Shown piece after piece: positions 51,650 through 60,663 of a DNA stretch of 64,000 bases (position 1 is the first letter of the stretch; every line of letters begins with the position of its first letter). This DNA comes from Ferrovibrio xuzhouensis (lineage in GTDB: Bacteria; Pseudomonadota; Alphaproteobacteria; Ferrovibrionales; Ferrovibrionaceae). The notes below the pieces were generated by a model that was given only the letters and a program-made list of their open reading frames with translations, did not search any database and had not been told where the DNA came from. Both the position numbers and the translations under genes were made by a program. The stretch is taken from the NCBI RefSeq assembly GCF_042648965.1, contig NZ_JBHRYJ010000002.1:620001-684000 (forward strand). The letters run 5' to 3'.

Positions 51650-53575
51650 ATGCGTGGTTTGCGCGGCGTCGTCGCAAGTGTTTTTGCCGCGCCCGACCGG
51701 GCGCTGGTCGCCGTGCTCGGCCTCATCATCAGCTTCGCCGCCTTCTACAGTTCCGGCGTCGGCGTTTTTGACGAGACGATCTCGCGTGTCGGCACACTGG
51801 GTGTCGCCATGGCGCTCGGCCTGCTGGCCTTCCCGCTGCCCGGCCGCATCGGTCGTGCCGTCGACATCCTGCTGCTGATCCTCGGCGTCGTGATTTTCTG
51901 GCGCTACTTCCAGATCGGCGAGGCGCTTGAGGAAGGCCTTTACGATTTCACCACCAGCGACCTGTGGCTGGGCGGCATGGCCCTGCTGCTGCTGCTCGAC
52001 CTGACCCGGCGCATTTTCGGCTGGCCGCTGGTGATCGTCTGCGGCCTGACGCTGGTCTACGGGCTTTATGGCCATCACCTGCCATGGATATTCCGTCATG
52101 CCGGCTTTCCCTATTACGAAACCCTGCGCACGGTCTGGTACAGCTTCGATGGCGTATTCGGCGGCCCGGTGGCGGTGGTCACCAGCCTGATCCTGATCTT
52201 CGTGGTGTTCGGCGTGGTGCTGGAAGGCATCGGCGCCGGGCCGGTGCTGCTGAAAATGGCTTTCAGCGTCACGGCGAAGCTGCGCGGCGGCCCGGCCCAT
52301 GCCGCCATCGTCGCCAGCGCGCTGTTCGGCACCATGTCGGGCAGCGTGGCCGGCAACGTGGTCGGCACCGGTGTTTTCACCATGCCGATGATCAAGAAAC
52401 GTGGCTTCTCGGCCAAGTTCGCCGGCGCCGTCGAGGCCGCCGCCTCGTCCGGCGGCCAGTTCACGCCGCCGGTGATGGGTGCGGTCGCCTTCATCATGGC
52501 CGATGTGACCGGCATCCCGTATCTCACCATCTGCATCGCCGCGGCGATCCCGGCGCTGTTCTATTACGCCAGCCTGTTTGCCTCGGTGGCAGTGAATGCC
52601 TCGCGGCTCGGCATCCAGCCGATCCCCGACAGCGAGCGTCAGGCAATGACGCGGCAGGACTGGGTGCTGTCGCTGACCTTCGTGCTGCCGCTGCTGGTGA
52701 TCATCGGCCTGCTGATCGCCGGCCGCTCGCCGGCGGTGGCCGGCTTCTGGGCGACGATTGCCGCCGCCGTGCTCGGTTTTATCCTCAATCCCGACCTGCG
52801 CCGCGAGCCGCAGCGCCTGCTGGCGGCGCTCGCCCAGGCCGGGCGGGCCGGCGCTACCATTCTCGTCGCTGTCGGTGCGGTCGGCATGATCATCGGCGTG
52901 ATGAACATGACCGGGCTCGGTATCCGCTTCGCCAATGTGATCCTCGGGCTGTCGGGCCAGTCGCTGTTCCTCGCCCTGCTGCTGACCATGGCCGGCTGCC
53001 TGGTGCTCGGCATGGGCATGCCGACGGTGCCAGCCTATCTGATCATCGTGCTGACCATGGGGCCAGCCATCCAGGGCCTCGGCGTGCCGACTCTGGTGGC
53101 GCATCTCTTCGTGGTCTATTTCGGCGTGCTGTCGTCGATCACGCCACCGGTGGCGCTGGCGGCTTTTGCCGCGGCACCGATCTGCGGCGCTAGCCCGATG
53201 GCGACGGCGGTGGAATCCGTCAAGGTTGCCATCATCGGCTTCATCATCCCCTTCGTTTTCGTCTACAACCCGTCGCTGACTCTGATGGTCGATTTCGAGT
53301 GGGGCGAATTTCTCTGGGCCTGCCTGCGGCTGGTGCTGGCGATCTGGGTGCTGGCCAGCGGGCTCGGCGGCTATGACCGGGCGCGGCTCGACCTGCCGTC
53401 GCGGGCGGTCCGTATCGTCAGCGGCGTGGCCATGCTGATGCCGGGCGGGCTGATTGAATTCGCCGCTTTTGCCGCCGCGCTGGTCATGCTCGGCTTCGAC
53501 TGGCGGCGCGGGCTGGCCGCTTCGCCGCCGGGCTTCGCGGCGCTGGCGGCACGCTTCGGCTGGAAACAGGCGTAA
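51650..53575 (+). CDS. TRAP transporter fused permease (TAXI type)
   Basis: The 641-residue membrane protein fuses the small (DctQ-like) and large (DctM-like) TRAP permeases, as usual for TAXI systems. Many transmembrane helices are visible. Conserved parts are FGTMSGSVAGNVVGTGVFTMPMIKKRGF, GQFTPPVMGAVAFIMADVTG and LGMGMPTVPAYLIIVLTMGPAIQ. A GGAAGGAG ribosome-binding site precedes the ATG. The binding protein follows after 30 bp. TAXI systems import glutamate, organic acids or sulfonates in known cases; here the ligand is unknown. Confidence 0.93.
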   Translation: MRGLRGVVASVFAAPDRALVAVLGLIISFAAFYSSGVGVFDETISRVGTLGVAMALGLLAFPLPGRIGRAVDILLLILGVVIFWRYFQIGEALEEGLYDFTTSDLWLGGMALLLLLDLTRRIFGWPLVIVCGLTLVYGLYGHHLPWIFRHAGFPYYETLRTVWYSFDGVFGGPVAVVTSLILIFVVFGVVLEGIGAGPVLLKMAFSVTAKLRGGPAHAAIVASALFGTMSGSVAGNVVGTGVFTMPMIKKRGFSAKFAGAVEAAASSGGQFTPPVMGAVAFIMADVTGIPYLTICIAAAIPALFYYASLFASVAVNASRLGIQPIPDSERQAMTRQDWVLSLTFVLPLLVIIGLLIAGRSPAVAGFWATIAAAVLGFILNPDLRREPQRLLAALAQAGRAGATILVAVGAVGMIIGVMNMTGLGIRFANVILGLSGQSLFLALLLTMAGCLVLGMGMPTVPAYLIIVLTMGPAIQGLGVPTLVAHLFVVYFGVLSSITPPVALAAFAAAPICGASPMATAVESVKVAIIGFIIPFVFVYNPSLTLMVDFEWGEFLWACLRLVLAIWVLASGLGGYDRARLDLPSRAVRIVSGVAMLMPGGLIEFAAFAAALVMLGFDWRRGLAASPPGFAALAARFGWKQA

Positions 53576-53605
53576 GGACAAAAGAACCGAAAGAGGGAGG
53601 ACCAG

Positions 53606-54637
53606 ATGTTCATGAAAAAAATCGGCCGGCTGGCGGCTGTTGCGGCAACCGCCACCTGTCTTGCCGGCGCGGCCACCGGCGGCGCCATGGCCAAGGATTT
53701 CTACCGGCTGTCGACGCTCGGGCCGGGCAGCACGCCCTATCTGGTGATGTCGACTTTCGCCAACATCGTCAACCAGGCGCTGCCCGACATGGAAGTGCAG
53801 GTCAATGCCACCGGTGCTGCGACCGCCCATGCGCTGGAGACGGCGCGCGGCCGCATGGACTTCTTCATGTCCTCGCCGACCGTGCATGCCATGATGATGC
53901 AGGGCACGGCGATGTACGCCAAGATCACCGACGCCAAGGAGTTGTCGATCAAGTTGCGCGGCGTGTTCAACTTCCCGCTCGGTTATTATCACATCGTCGT
54001 CTATGCCGATTCCGGGATCACCAAGCTGCAGGACGTGAAGGGCAAGCGGGTGTTCCTCGGCCCGCCCGGCGGCGGTGCCACGGTCAACATGGCGCAGATG
54101 CTGGAGATCGTCACCGGCTACAAGGCCGGCCATGATTACGAGCAGGTCAATCTTGGCTGGGAGGCCGCCGCGCAATCCTTCCAGGATCACCATATTGACG
54201 TCTACATCAATCCGACTCTGCCGCCGAGCCCGGTGATCCAGCAGTTCGCGCTGACCAGCAAGATCCGCCTGCTCGGCCTCAGCGAGAAGGACATGGATTC
54301 GGATGCCTTCCGTGCCTTCAGCCATCGTCCCGGTGGCCTGCTCGACACGATTCCCGCCGGCACCTATGGCGACAACCAGCTTAACAAGGACGACATCACC
54401 ACCGTCGGCTCCATGGTCGGCATCGGCACGCGCGAGGACATGCCTGACGACGTGATCTACAAGATGACCAAGGCCTTCTGGCAGGGCGTCGCCAAGGAAC
54501 GCGACAAGACACCGTGGCTGCGCTCGGTGAAGATCGAGAATGTGTTCCGCGACATGAACATGCCGATCCACCCGGGTGCCGCGCGCTATTACAGGGAAGC
54601 CGGCCTGACCGTCCCGGGTGCCCTGATGCCGAAGTAA
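53606..54637 (+). CDS. TAXI-family TRAP transporter binding protein
   Basis: The 343-residue periplasmic protein has a signal peptide (MFMKKIGRLAAVAATATCLAGAATGGAMA, cleaved before KDF). The TAXI pattern follows: YRLSTLGPGSTPYLVMSTFANIVNQ, TGAATAHALETARGRMDFF and GKRVFLGPPGGGATVN. It ends before a strong 9-bp hairpin at 54648-54670. The adjacent sulfatase/phosphodiesterase-like gene may act on the imported compound or on its ester form. Confidence 0.92.
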   Translation: MFMKKIGRLAAVAATATCLAGAATGGAMAKDFYRLSTLGPGSTPYLVMSTFANIVNQALPDMEVQVNATGAATAHALETARGRMDFFMSSPTVHAMMMQGTAMYAKITDAKELSIKLRGVFNFPLGYYHIVVYADSGITKLQDVKGKRVFLGPPGGGATVNMAQMLEIVTGYKAGHDYEQVNLGWEAAAQSFQDHHIDVYINPTLPPSPVIQQFALTSKIRLLGLSEKDMDSDAFRAFSHRPGGLLDTIPAGTYGDNQLNKDDITTVGSMVGIGTREDMPDDVIYKMTKAFWQGVAKERDKTPWLRSVKIENVFRDMNMPIHPGAARYYREAGLTVPGALMPK

Positions 54638-54647
54638 TGCCGGCTGG

Positions 54648-54670
54648 CCGGCGGGGTTATGCCCCGCCGG
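54648..54670 (+). terminator. Perfect hairpin after the TAXI binding-protein gene
   Basis: CCGGCGGGG (54648-54656) and CCCCGCCGG (54662-54670) form a perfect 9-bp stem with a TTATG loop, 11 nt after the stop codon. It has no U-tract; it may partly terminate or stabilise the binding-protein message before the sulfatase-like gene. Confidence 0.62.
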
Positions 54671-54708
54671 TCGTGCGGCCCGACCGTAATACTTCCTCCC
54701 CGGAACGG

Positions 54709-56289
54709 ATGCCCATGGGCAAGATACGTAATATCCTTTTCATCATGGCCGACCAGTTGCGAGCGGACTACCTGTCCTGCGCCGGCCACCCGACCCTGCA
54801 AACCCCGCATATCGACGGTCTGGCGAAACGTGGCGTGCGGTTCGACCGCGCCTACTGCCAGGCGCCGGTCTGCGGGCCGTCGCGCATGTCGTTCTATACC
54901 GGGCGCTACATGACCAGCCACGGCGCCACCTATAACGCCGTACCGTTGCGGGCCACCGAACTGACCTTGGGTGATTACCTGCGGCCGCTGGGCTATCGTG
55001 TCGCCCTGGTCGGCAAAACCCATATGAAGGGCGACGACGCGGGCATGCGCAGGCTCGGTCTTGATCCGAACTCCTCGCTCGGCGTGCTGGTCTCGCAATG
55101 CGGCTTCGAGCCCGTCGAGCGCGACGACGGCCTGCATCCCGACCAGGGCGTCGACCCGGACCTCGCCTATAACCGCTATCTGCGTGCCAAAGGCTATGAG
55201 TCCGAGAATCCCTGGCATGACTTTGCCAATGCCGCCGAAGGACCGAATGGGGAGATCCTGAGCGGCTGGTATCTGCGCAATGCCCGCCTGCCGGCGCGTG
55301 TGCGCGAAGAGGATTCCGAAACGCCCTATATGACCGACCGGGCGATCGATTTTATCCGCGACAGTGGCGAAACGCCCTGGTGCCTGCATCTCAGCTATAT
55401 CAAGCCGCACTGGCCCTATATTGCGCCGGCGCCCTATCACGCGATGTATGGTCCGAACCAGATTCTGCCGGCCAAGCGGCATCCGCGTGAGCGCGAGAAT
55501 ACCCATCCGGTCGTCGCCGCTTTCATGCAGCATGAGGAGTCGGTCAATTTCAGCCGTGACGAGGCACGCGAGACGGTAATCCCGGCCTATATGGGGCTGG
55601 TCAAGCAGCTCGACGATCATCTCGGTCGGCTGTTCGCTTTCCTGGAGGCCGAAGGCCGCATGGATGACACGCTGATCGTGCTGACCAGCGACCATGGCGA
55701 CTATCTCGGCGATCACTGGCTCGGCGAGAAGGAGCTGTTCCACGAGGAAAGCGTGCGCATCCCGCTGATCGTCTATTCACCGGACGCGGCAGCCGACGCC
55801 ACCCGCGGCCATGTTGAGCAGCGGTTCGCCGAGGCCATCGACCTGGTCCCGACCTTCCTCGCGGCAGCCGGCGGCACGGCGCAGCCACACCGGCTGGAGG
55901 GTGCTTCGCTGCTGCCCCTGCTGGAAGGGCGCGTGCCGGACGGCTGGCGCGATGCGACGTTCAGCGAATGCGACTATGCCTTCCGCGAGGCACGGCAGAT
56001 CCTGCTGGTGCCGCCCGATCAGGCGCGCGGCTGGATGGTGCGGACCGGACGCTGGAAATACATCGCCTATGAAGGCTTCCGGCCGCAGCTGTTCGATATG
56101 GAGACCGATCCGGATGAATATGTTGATCTAGGCGAAAGCCCGGCCCATGAAGACGCGCGCGCCGCGATGGCCGCGCGCCTGCTGGCGTGGCTGAAACAGC
56201 GCCGCATTCGCACGACAATTTCGAACGAGGATGTCGAGAAGCGCACTGGCAACGCCAAGAGTCGCGGCATTCTGTTCGGCGTCTGGTAA
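54709..56289 (+). CDS. Sulfatase or phosphonate monoester hydrolase-like enzyme
   Basis: The 526-residue alkaline-phosphatase-superfamily hydrolase has ILFIMADQLRADYL with the metal Asp and the formylglycine motif C55-G-P-S-R. The metal-binding TSDHGDYLGDHWLGEK segment comes later. HWPYIAPAPYHAMYGPNQ and IPAYMGLVKQLDDHLGRLFAFLE resemble phosphonate monoester hydrolases and choline-sulfatase-like enzymes. It would need a formylglycine-generating enzyme encoded elsewhere. No signal peptide is seen, so it is cytosolic. ATGs at 54709 and 54715 are both possible. It belongs with the TRAP-TAXI genes. Confidence 0.88.
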   Translation: MPMGKIRNILFIMADQLRADYLSCAGHPTLQTPHIDGLAKRGVRFDRAYCQAPVCGPSRMSFYTGRYMTSHGATYNAVPLRATELTLGDYLRPLGYRVALVGKTHMKGDDAGMRRLGLDPNSSLGVLVSQCGFEPVERDDGLHPDQGVDPDLAYNRYLRAKGYESENPWHDFANAAEGPNGEILSGWYLRNARLPARVREEDSETPYMTDRAIDFIRDSGETPWCLHLSYIKPHWPYIAPAPYHAMYGPNQILPAKRHPRERENTHPVVAAFMQHEESVNFSRDEARETVIPAYMGLVKQLDDHLGRLFAFLEAEGRMDDTLIVLTSDHGDYLGDHWLGEKELFHEESVRIPLIVYSPDAAADATRGHVEQRFAEAIDLVPTFLAAAGGTAQPHRLEGASLLPLLEGRVPDGWRDATFSECDYAFREARQILLVPPDQARGWMVRTGRWKYIAYEGFRPQLFDMETDPDEYVDLGESPAHEDARAAMAARLLAWLKQRRIRTTISNEDVEKRTGNAKSRGILFGVW

Positions 56290-56299
56290 CGCGGAAGCT

Positions 56300-56830
56300 T
56301 CAGGCGGCGTCCTGCGGCGAGGCCAGCGGTGCCGGCATGCCGCCGAGATCGATCAGCGGCGCCGGCTCGGTGCTGGCGGCCGGGCCCATCAGGCCGGCGA
56401 CGCGCTCCAGCGCAGTCACGATGGTGTGGCGCTCCCCGGCCGGCAAATCGCGCAGCGCCTTGAGGAAGATCGCGTCCAGCAGCGGCGGCGCCTTGGCCAG
56501 GGCTGCGTCGCCCGTCTCGGTCAGTCGCGAATGCACCACCCGGCGATCCGTCACGTTGCGATAGCGTTCGATCAGCCCGCGGCTGACCAGGCGGTCGACG
56601 ATGGTGGTCACTGTCGCCTGGCTGAGATTGACCTGGCCGGCGATCCGCGCCGTGGTCACTTCGCCGAGGTCGCGGATGGCGCGCAGCACCAGAACCTGCG
56701 GTGTGGTCAGGCCGGTTTCGCGCTCGAGGCGCTTCGAATGCAGATCGACGGCCCGGATTATCCGCCGTACCGATCCCAGTAACCTGTCATCCTCGCTGGT
56801 CATTTTCCCATTTCCGAACGATGTCCGCAT
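56300..56830 (-). CDS. MarR-family regulator adjacent to the NAGGN operon
   Basis: The 176-residue protein has a MarR winged HTH: LERETGLTTPQVLVLRAIRDLGEVTTARIAGQVNLSQATVTTIVDRLVSRGLIERYRN, spanning about residues 37-100, with the wing VTDRRVVHSRLTETG. It is divergent from the NAGGN osmolyte operon. A palindrome in the shared region overlaps -35 boxes in both directions, so it probably represses both itself and the osmolyte genes. The first Met at 56830 gives a short leader before the HTH. Confidence 0.88.
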   Translation of the reverse strand: MRTSFGNGKMTSEDDRLLGSVRRIIRAVDLHSKRLERETGLTTPQVLVLRAIRDLGEVTTARIAGQVNLSQATVTTIVDRLVSRGLIERYRNVTDRRVVHSRLTETGDAALAKAPPLLDAIFLKALRDLPAGERHTIVTALERVAGLMGPAASTEPAPLIDLGGMPAPLASPQDAA

Positions 56831-56885
56831 GGCACCCGGGTGTTCCCTGCCAGAGCGCCATCAAATTGTCCAATTGCTCGGAGAA

Positions 56886-56914
56886 AGTCTAGTGCACTTA
56901 ATATTACAGGTCAA
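56886..56914 (-). promoter_or_regulatory. Candidate marR promoter
   Basis: On the minus strand TTGACC (56914-56909) and TAGACT (56891-56886) are spaced by 17 bp. The -35 overlaps the palindrome at 56910-56924. The predicted start is about 50 nt before the marR ATG at 56830. Confidence 0.5.
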
Positions 56915-56924
56915 ATGATTTGAC
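56910..56924. promoter_or_regulatory. MarR-type operator between marR and the NAGGN operon
   Basis: GTCAAAT-G-ATTTGAC is a perfect 15-bp inverted repeat with one central base. Its arms contain the -35 hexamers of both divergent promoters (TTGACC on minus, TTGACA on plus), so a bound dimer would block both. Confidence 0.72.
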
Positions 56925-56946
56925 ATCTAAACATAAGGTGTATAAA
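56920..56946 (+). promoter_or_regulatory. Candidate NAGGN operon promoter
   Basis: A perfect -35 TTGACA (56920-56925) is followed after 15 bp by TATAAA (56941-56946). The spacer is short, which may make the promoter depend on conditions such as osmotic stress. The leader to the ATG at 57099 is about 145 nt. Confidence 0.5.
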
Positions 56947-57098
56947 CAAAAGGCATCGCGGAAACGAAACAGGCCGCCTGCGCAGCCGTGCGGCGAACCA
57001 CCATCGGCCTTTTTCGTTTCCGTGCAGGTCAACATACCGGCGAGACAGCCGGCCTGCGGCACCGCCGTCCGGTGCCGCTTTTGTACGGAGGACAGCCC

Positions 57099-58874
57099 AT
57101 GTGCGGATTCAGTGGCGAGGTCCGGTTCGATAGCGGCCTCGCCGATATTGCTGCCGTTGCCCGGATGACCGGGCGGATGGCGCCCCGCGGCCCGGATGCC
57201 GCCGGCGTCGCCGCCCAGAGCCGGGTGGCCTTCGGTCATCGTCGGCTCAAGATCATCGATCTCAGCGAGCGCGCCCAGCAGCCGATGGTGGATGCCGAAC
57301 TTGGCCTCACGCTCGCCTTCAACGGCTGCATCTACAACTACCGTGAACTGCGGAGTGAGCTGCAGGGCAAGGGTTATCGCTTCTTTTCCGAGGGCGACAC
57401 CGAGGTGGTGCTGAAGGCCTGGCACGCCTGGGGCCTCGACGCGCCGAAGAAATTCCATGGCATGTTTGCCTTTGCCGTCCACGAACGCGACAGCGGCCGG
57501 GTCGCGCTCTGTCGCGACCGCCTCGGCATCAAGCCGTTGTATCTGGCCGAGCAGCCGGCCAAGCGTCTGCGCTTTGCCTCGTCGCTCCCGGCTTTGCTTG
57601 CCGGGCGCGATCTCGACACCACGCTTGATCCGGTGGCGCTCCACCATTACATGAGTTTCCATGCCGTGGTGCCGGCGCCGTTTACCATGCTGAACGGCGT
57701 GAAAAAGCTGCAGCCGGCATCTATCGCTGTCTTCGAGGCCGATGGCCGTCGCCAGGATCATGTCTACTGGACGCTGAGTTTCGCCCGCGAAGCCGCCGAT
57801 CTCGAGGCTTCAGCCGATCACTGGGAAGGGCAGGTGCGAGCCGCGCTGGATACCGCGGTGGCACGCCGCATGGTTTCCGATGTGCCGGTCGGCGTACTGC
57901 TGTCCGGCGGCGTTGATTCCAGCCTGATCGTCGCCCTGCTGGCGGAAGCCGGCCAGAAGGGGCTGAAGACCTTTTCCATCGGATTCGAAGAAGCCAATGG
58001 CGAGAAAGGCGACGAATTCGTCTATTCCGACCTGGTAGCGAAGCACTTCGGCACCGAGCATTACAAGATTTTCGTCAAGTCGCGTCGCCTGCTGGATGCC
58101 ATGCCGAAGGTGATCGACGCGATGTCGGAACCGATGGTGTCCTACGATAATGTCGGCTTCTACCTGCTGTCCGAGGAAGTCTCGCAGCATGTGAAGGTGG
58201 TGCAGAGCGGGCAGGGCGCCGACGAGATCTTTGGCGGCTATCACTGGTATCCGCCGCTGCTCGATTCCAATGATCCGGTTGCCGACTATGCGGGCGTGTT
58301 CTTCGACCGCAGCCACGCCGAATATGCCGAGGCGATCGGCAGCGACTACCTGACCGAGGATTTCAGCACCGCCTTTGTCGCCGGACATTTCGGCCTGCCG
58401 GGTGCCGACCGCGCCGTCGACAAGGCCCTGCGGCTCGATACCCAGGTGATGCTGACCGACGATCCGGTCAAACGCGTCGACAATATGACCATGGCCTGGG
58501 GTCTCGAGGCCCGGGTGCCGTTCCTCGATCACGAGCTGGTTGAGCTGGCCGCTCGCGTGCCGCCCGAACACAAGCTGAGCGATGGCGGCAAGGGCGTGCT
58601 GAAGGCGGTGGCGCGCAAGGTGCTGCCGGCCGCCGTGATCGATCGGCCGAAGGGCTATTTCCCGGTGCCGGCGCTGAAATACCTGGAAGGGCCATATCTC
58701 GACATGGTGCGCGACACCCTGAACAGCAAAACGGCGCGCGAGCGCGGCCTGTTCCGGCGCGAATACGTCGACATGCTGCTGCAGGATCCCAAGGCGCATA
58801 TCACGCCGCTGCGGGGTTCCAAGCTGTGGCAGGTATCCCTGCTGGAAATGTGGCTGCAGACCCACGGCGTCTGA
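57099..58874 (+). CDS. asnO: N-acetylglutaminylglutamine amidotransferase (NAGGN synthesis)
   Basis: This asparagine-synthase-like enzyme forms the amide in N-acetylglutaminylglutamine amide, an osmoprotectant dipeptide. In 591 residues it has the N-terminal glutaminase with nucleophile Cys2 (MCGFSGEVRF) and FNGCIYNYREL. The synthase domain has the PP-loop SGGVDSS (269-275) and GQGADEIFGGYHWYPP. The ATG at 57099 is fixed by the need for Cys2, with ACGGAGGA upstream. The Ngg synthetase gene follows at 18 bp. Regulation is likely by the divergent MarR protein. Confidence 0.93.
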   Translation: MCGFSGEVRFDSGLADIAAVARMTGRMAPRGPDAAGVAAQSRVAFGHRRLKIIDLSERAQQPMVDAELGLTLAFNGCIYNYRELRSELQGKGYRFFSEGDTEVVLKAWHAWGLDAPKKFHGMFAFAVHERDSGRVALCRDRLGIKPLYLAEQPAKRLRFASSLPALLAGRDLDTTLDPVALHHYMSFHAVVPAPFTMLNGVKKLQPASIAVFEADGRRQDHVYWTLSFAREAADLEASADHWEGQVRAALDTAVARRMVSDVPVGVLLSGGVDSSLIVALLAEAGQKGLKTFSIGFEEANGEKGDEFVYSDLVAKHFGTEHYKIFVKSRRLLDAMPKVIDAMSEPMVSYDNVGFYLLSEEVSQHVKVVQSGQGADEIFGGYHWYPPLLDSNDPVADYAGVFFDRSHAEYAEAIGSDYLTEDFSTAFVAGHFGLPGADRAVDKALRLDTQVMLTDDPVKRVDNMTMAWGLEARVPFLDHELVELAARVPPEHKLSDGGKGVLKAVARKVLPAAVIDRPKGYFPVPALKYLEGPYLDMVRDTLNSKTARERGLFRREYVDMLLQDPKAHITPLRGSKLWQVSLLEMWLQTHGV

Positions 58875-58892
58875 CGAACCGGGAGAAACGCC

Positions 58893-60659
58893 ATGAGCAT
58901 CACCGCGACGGACTCGAGCGCCGTGCCTAGACGGGGTCACGCGCCGGAAGATGACGTCCCGCTGTCGTTGCAGCAATGGGGTACGCCGCCGCGCGCGGTG
59001 CGCCGGCGGGCGGCGACCGTCGACTGCGGCTGGGGCCGCCTGCTGTTCGGCCAGACCTTCGACGGGCCCGAGCAACTGGCCGACCGGCTGGTCGAGGAGA
59101 CCATCGGCGAGCGCGATATTGCCTTTTATGTCCGCGAGCCGCATGTCGCGCTGTCCATCGCGCCGCAGGCGCTGTTTCTCGACCCCTCGCATGCCTTTCG
59201 CCTGGCGCTCGATGCGCCGCAGCCCGACGAGGCTGACAGCGGGGTAATCATCCGTGCGGCGCGACCCTCCGACGAAGGCGAGGTCAACCGGCTCTACACC
59301 TCGCGCGGCATGGTGCCGCTGCGCGACGGCTATTGCGCCGACCGCCATCCGGCCGTCGAGATTCTGGTTGCCGAGGTGGATGGCGACCCTGACCGGCTGG
59401 CCGGTGTGGTGATGGGCGTCGACCATCTGACGGCCTTCCGCGATCCTGACAATGGCTCCAGCCTCTGGGCGCTGGCGGTCGATCCGCAGGCGGCGCAGCC
59501 CGGCATCGGCCGTGCCCTGACCCTCGGCCTCGCCCGCCACATGCGCGAGGCCGGCCGCGCCTTCCTCGATCTTTCGGTGCTGCACGACAACGAACAGGCC
59601 ATCGCGCTCTACCGCCAGCTCGGCTTCACGCAGATTCCGGTCTATTGCATCAAGACGCGCAATTCGATCAACCAGAAGCTCTATATCGGGCCGGAGCCCG
59701 ACGGCGACCTGAACATCTACGCCCGCATCATCATCGATGAGGCGCGCCGCCGTGGCATTTCGGTTGAGGTCGAGGATGCCGCAGCCGGCATCTTCACCCT
59801 GGCCAACGGCGCCCGCATGGTGCGCTGTCGCGAGAGCCTGAGCGACCTGACGACGGCCGTGGCGATGAGCCGCTGTGACGACAAGGCCCTGACCCGCCGC
59901 CTGCTCGACCGTGCCGGGCTCGCCGTGCCGGACCAGATCATGCTGCACACGCCGGAGGATGCCGTCGCTTTCCTTGAAAAACATCGCCGCATCGTCGTCA
60001 AGCCGGCGCGTGGCGAGCAGGGCCGCGGTGTCTTCGTCGACCTGCGGCGACGCAGCGAGGTGCTGGTCGCCTACGAGACGGCGCGGCGGCTCGGCGACCA
60101 GGTGATCGCCGAGGAGTTTGTCACCGGCGAGGACCTGCGCATCATCGTCATCGACGGTGAGGTGGTGGCGGCTGCCATCCGCCGTCCCGCCACCATTGTC
60201 GGCGACGGTACTCATACGGTGATCGAGCTGATCGAGAAGCAGAGCCGGCGCCGTGCCGCAGCGACCGGCGGCGAGAGCCGGATTCCGCTCGACGAGGAAA
60301 CCGAGCGCTGCGTACGCGCCGCCGGCTTCGGTTTCACCGACGTACTGCCGCAGGGCGAGGCGCTGGCGGTGCGCAAGACCGCCAACCTGCATACCGGCGG
60401 GACCATCCATGATGTCACCGAGCATCTGCACGCGGATCTTGCCGCGGCTGCGATCCGGGCGGCCGCGGTGCTGCACATGCCGCTGGTCGGTTTCGATTTC
60501 ATCGTCCGGGCGCCGGACCAGCCGCATTACCGCATCATCGAGGCGAACGAACGCCCCGGCCTCGCCAATCACGAACCGCAGCCGACCGCCGAGAAGTTCG
60601 TCGATTTCCTGTTTCCTGAAACCCGTGCGTCGCGGCGGCCGGCGCGTGGAGGGGCCTGA
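58893..60659 (+). CDS. ngg: N-acetylglutaminylglutamine synthetase (GNAT plus ATP-grasp)
   Basis: The 588-residue protein joins a GNAT acetyltransferase to an ATP-grasp ligase. The GNAT part (about residues 115-290) has VIIRAARPSDEGEVNRLY and ALAVDPQAAQPGIGRALTLGLARHM. The ATP-grasp part has RIVVKPARGEQGRGVFVDL, the VIAEEFVTGEDLRIIVIDG strand and C-terminal FDFIVRAPD and IIEANERPG. This fusion is the hallmark of Ngg, which makes N-acetylglutaminylglutamine for amidation by the preceding enzyme. The N-terminal residues 1-110 have no clear domain. Confidence 0.92.
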   Translation: MSITATDSSAVPRRGHAPEDDVPLSLQQWGTPPRAVRRRAATVDCGWGRLLFGQTFDGPEQLADRLVEETIGERDIAFYVREPHVALSIAPQALFLDPSHAFRLALDAPQPDEADSGVIIRAARPSDEGEVNRLYTSRGMVPLRDGYCADRHPAVEILVAEVDGDPDRLAGVVMGVDHLTAFRDPDNGSSLWALAVDPQAAQPGIGRALTLGLARHMREAGRAFLDLSVLHDNEQAIALYRQLGFTQIPVYCIKTRNSINQKLYIGPEPDGDLNIYARIIIDEARRRGISVEVEDAAAGIFTLANGARMVRCRESLSDLTTAVAMSRCDDKALTRRLLDRAGLAVPDQIMLHTPEDAVAFLEKHRRIVVKPARGEQGRGVFVDLRRRSEVLVAYETARRLGDQVIAEEFVTGEDLRIIVIDGEVVAAAIRRPATIVGDGTHTVIELIEKQSRRRAAATGGESRIPLDEETERCVRAAGFGFTDVLPQGEALAVRKTANLHTGGTIHDVTEHLHADLAAAAIRAAAVLHMPLVGFDFIVRAPDQPHYRIIEANERPGLANHEPQPTAEKFVDFLFPETRASRRPARGGA

Positions 60660-60663
60660 TACC

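Noticed and set aside
51413..54571. A 1052-codon open frame on the minus strand
   Set aside because: It runs antisense to the iclR/TRAP-TAXI genes and has a low-complexity His/Arg/Asp-rich translation. It is a shadow of GC-rich codon bias.
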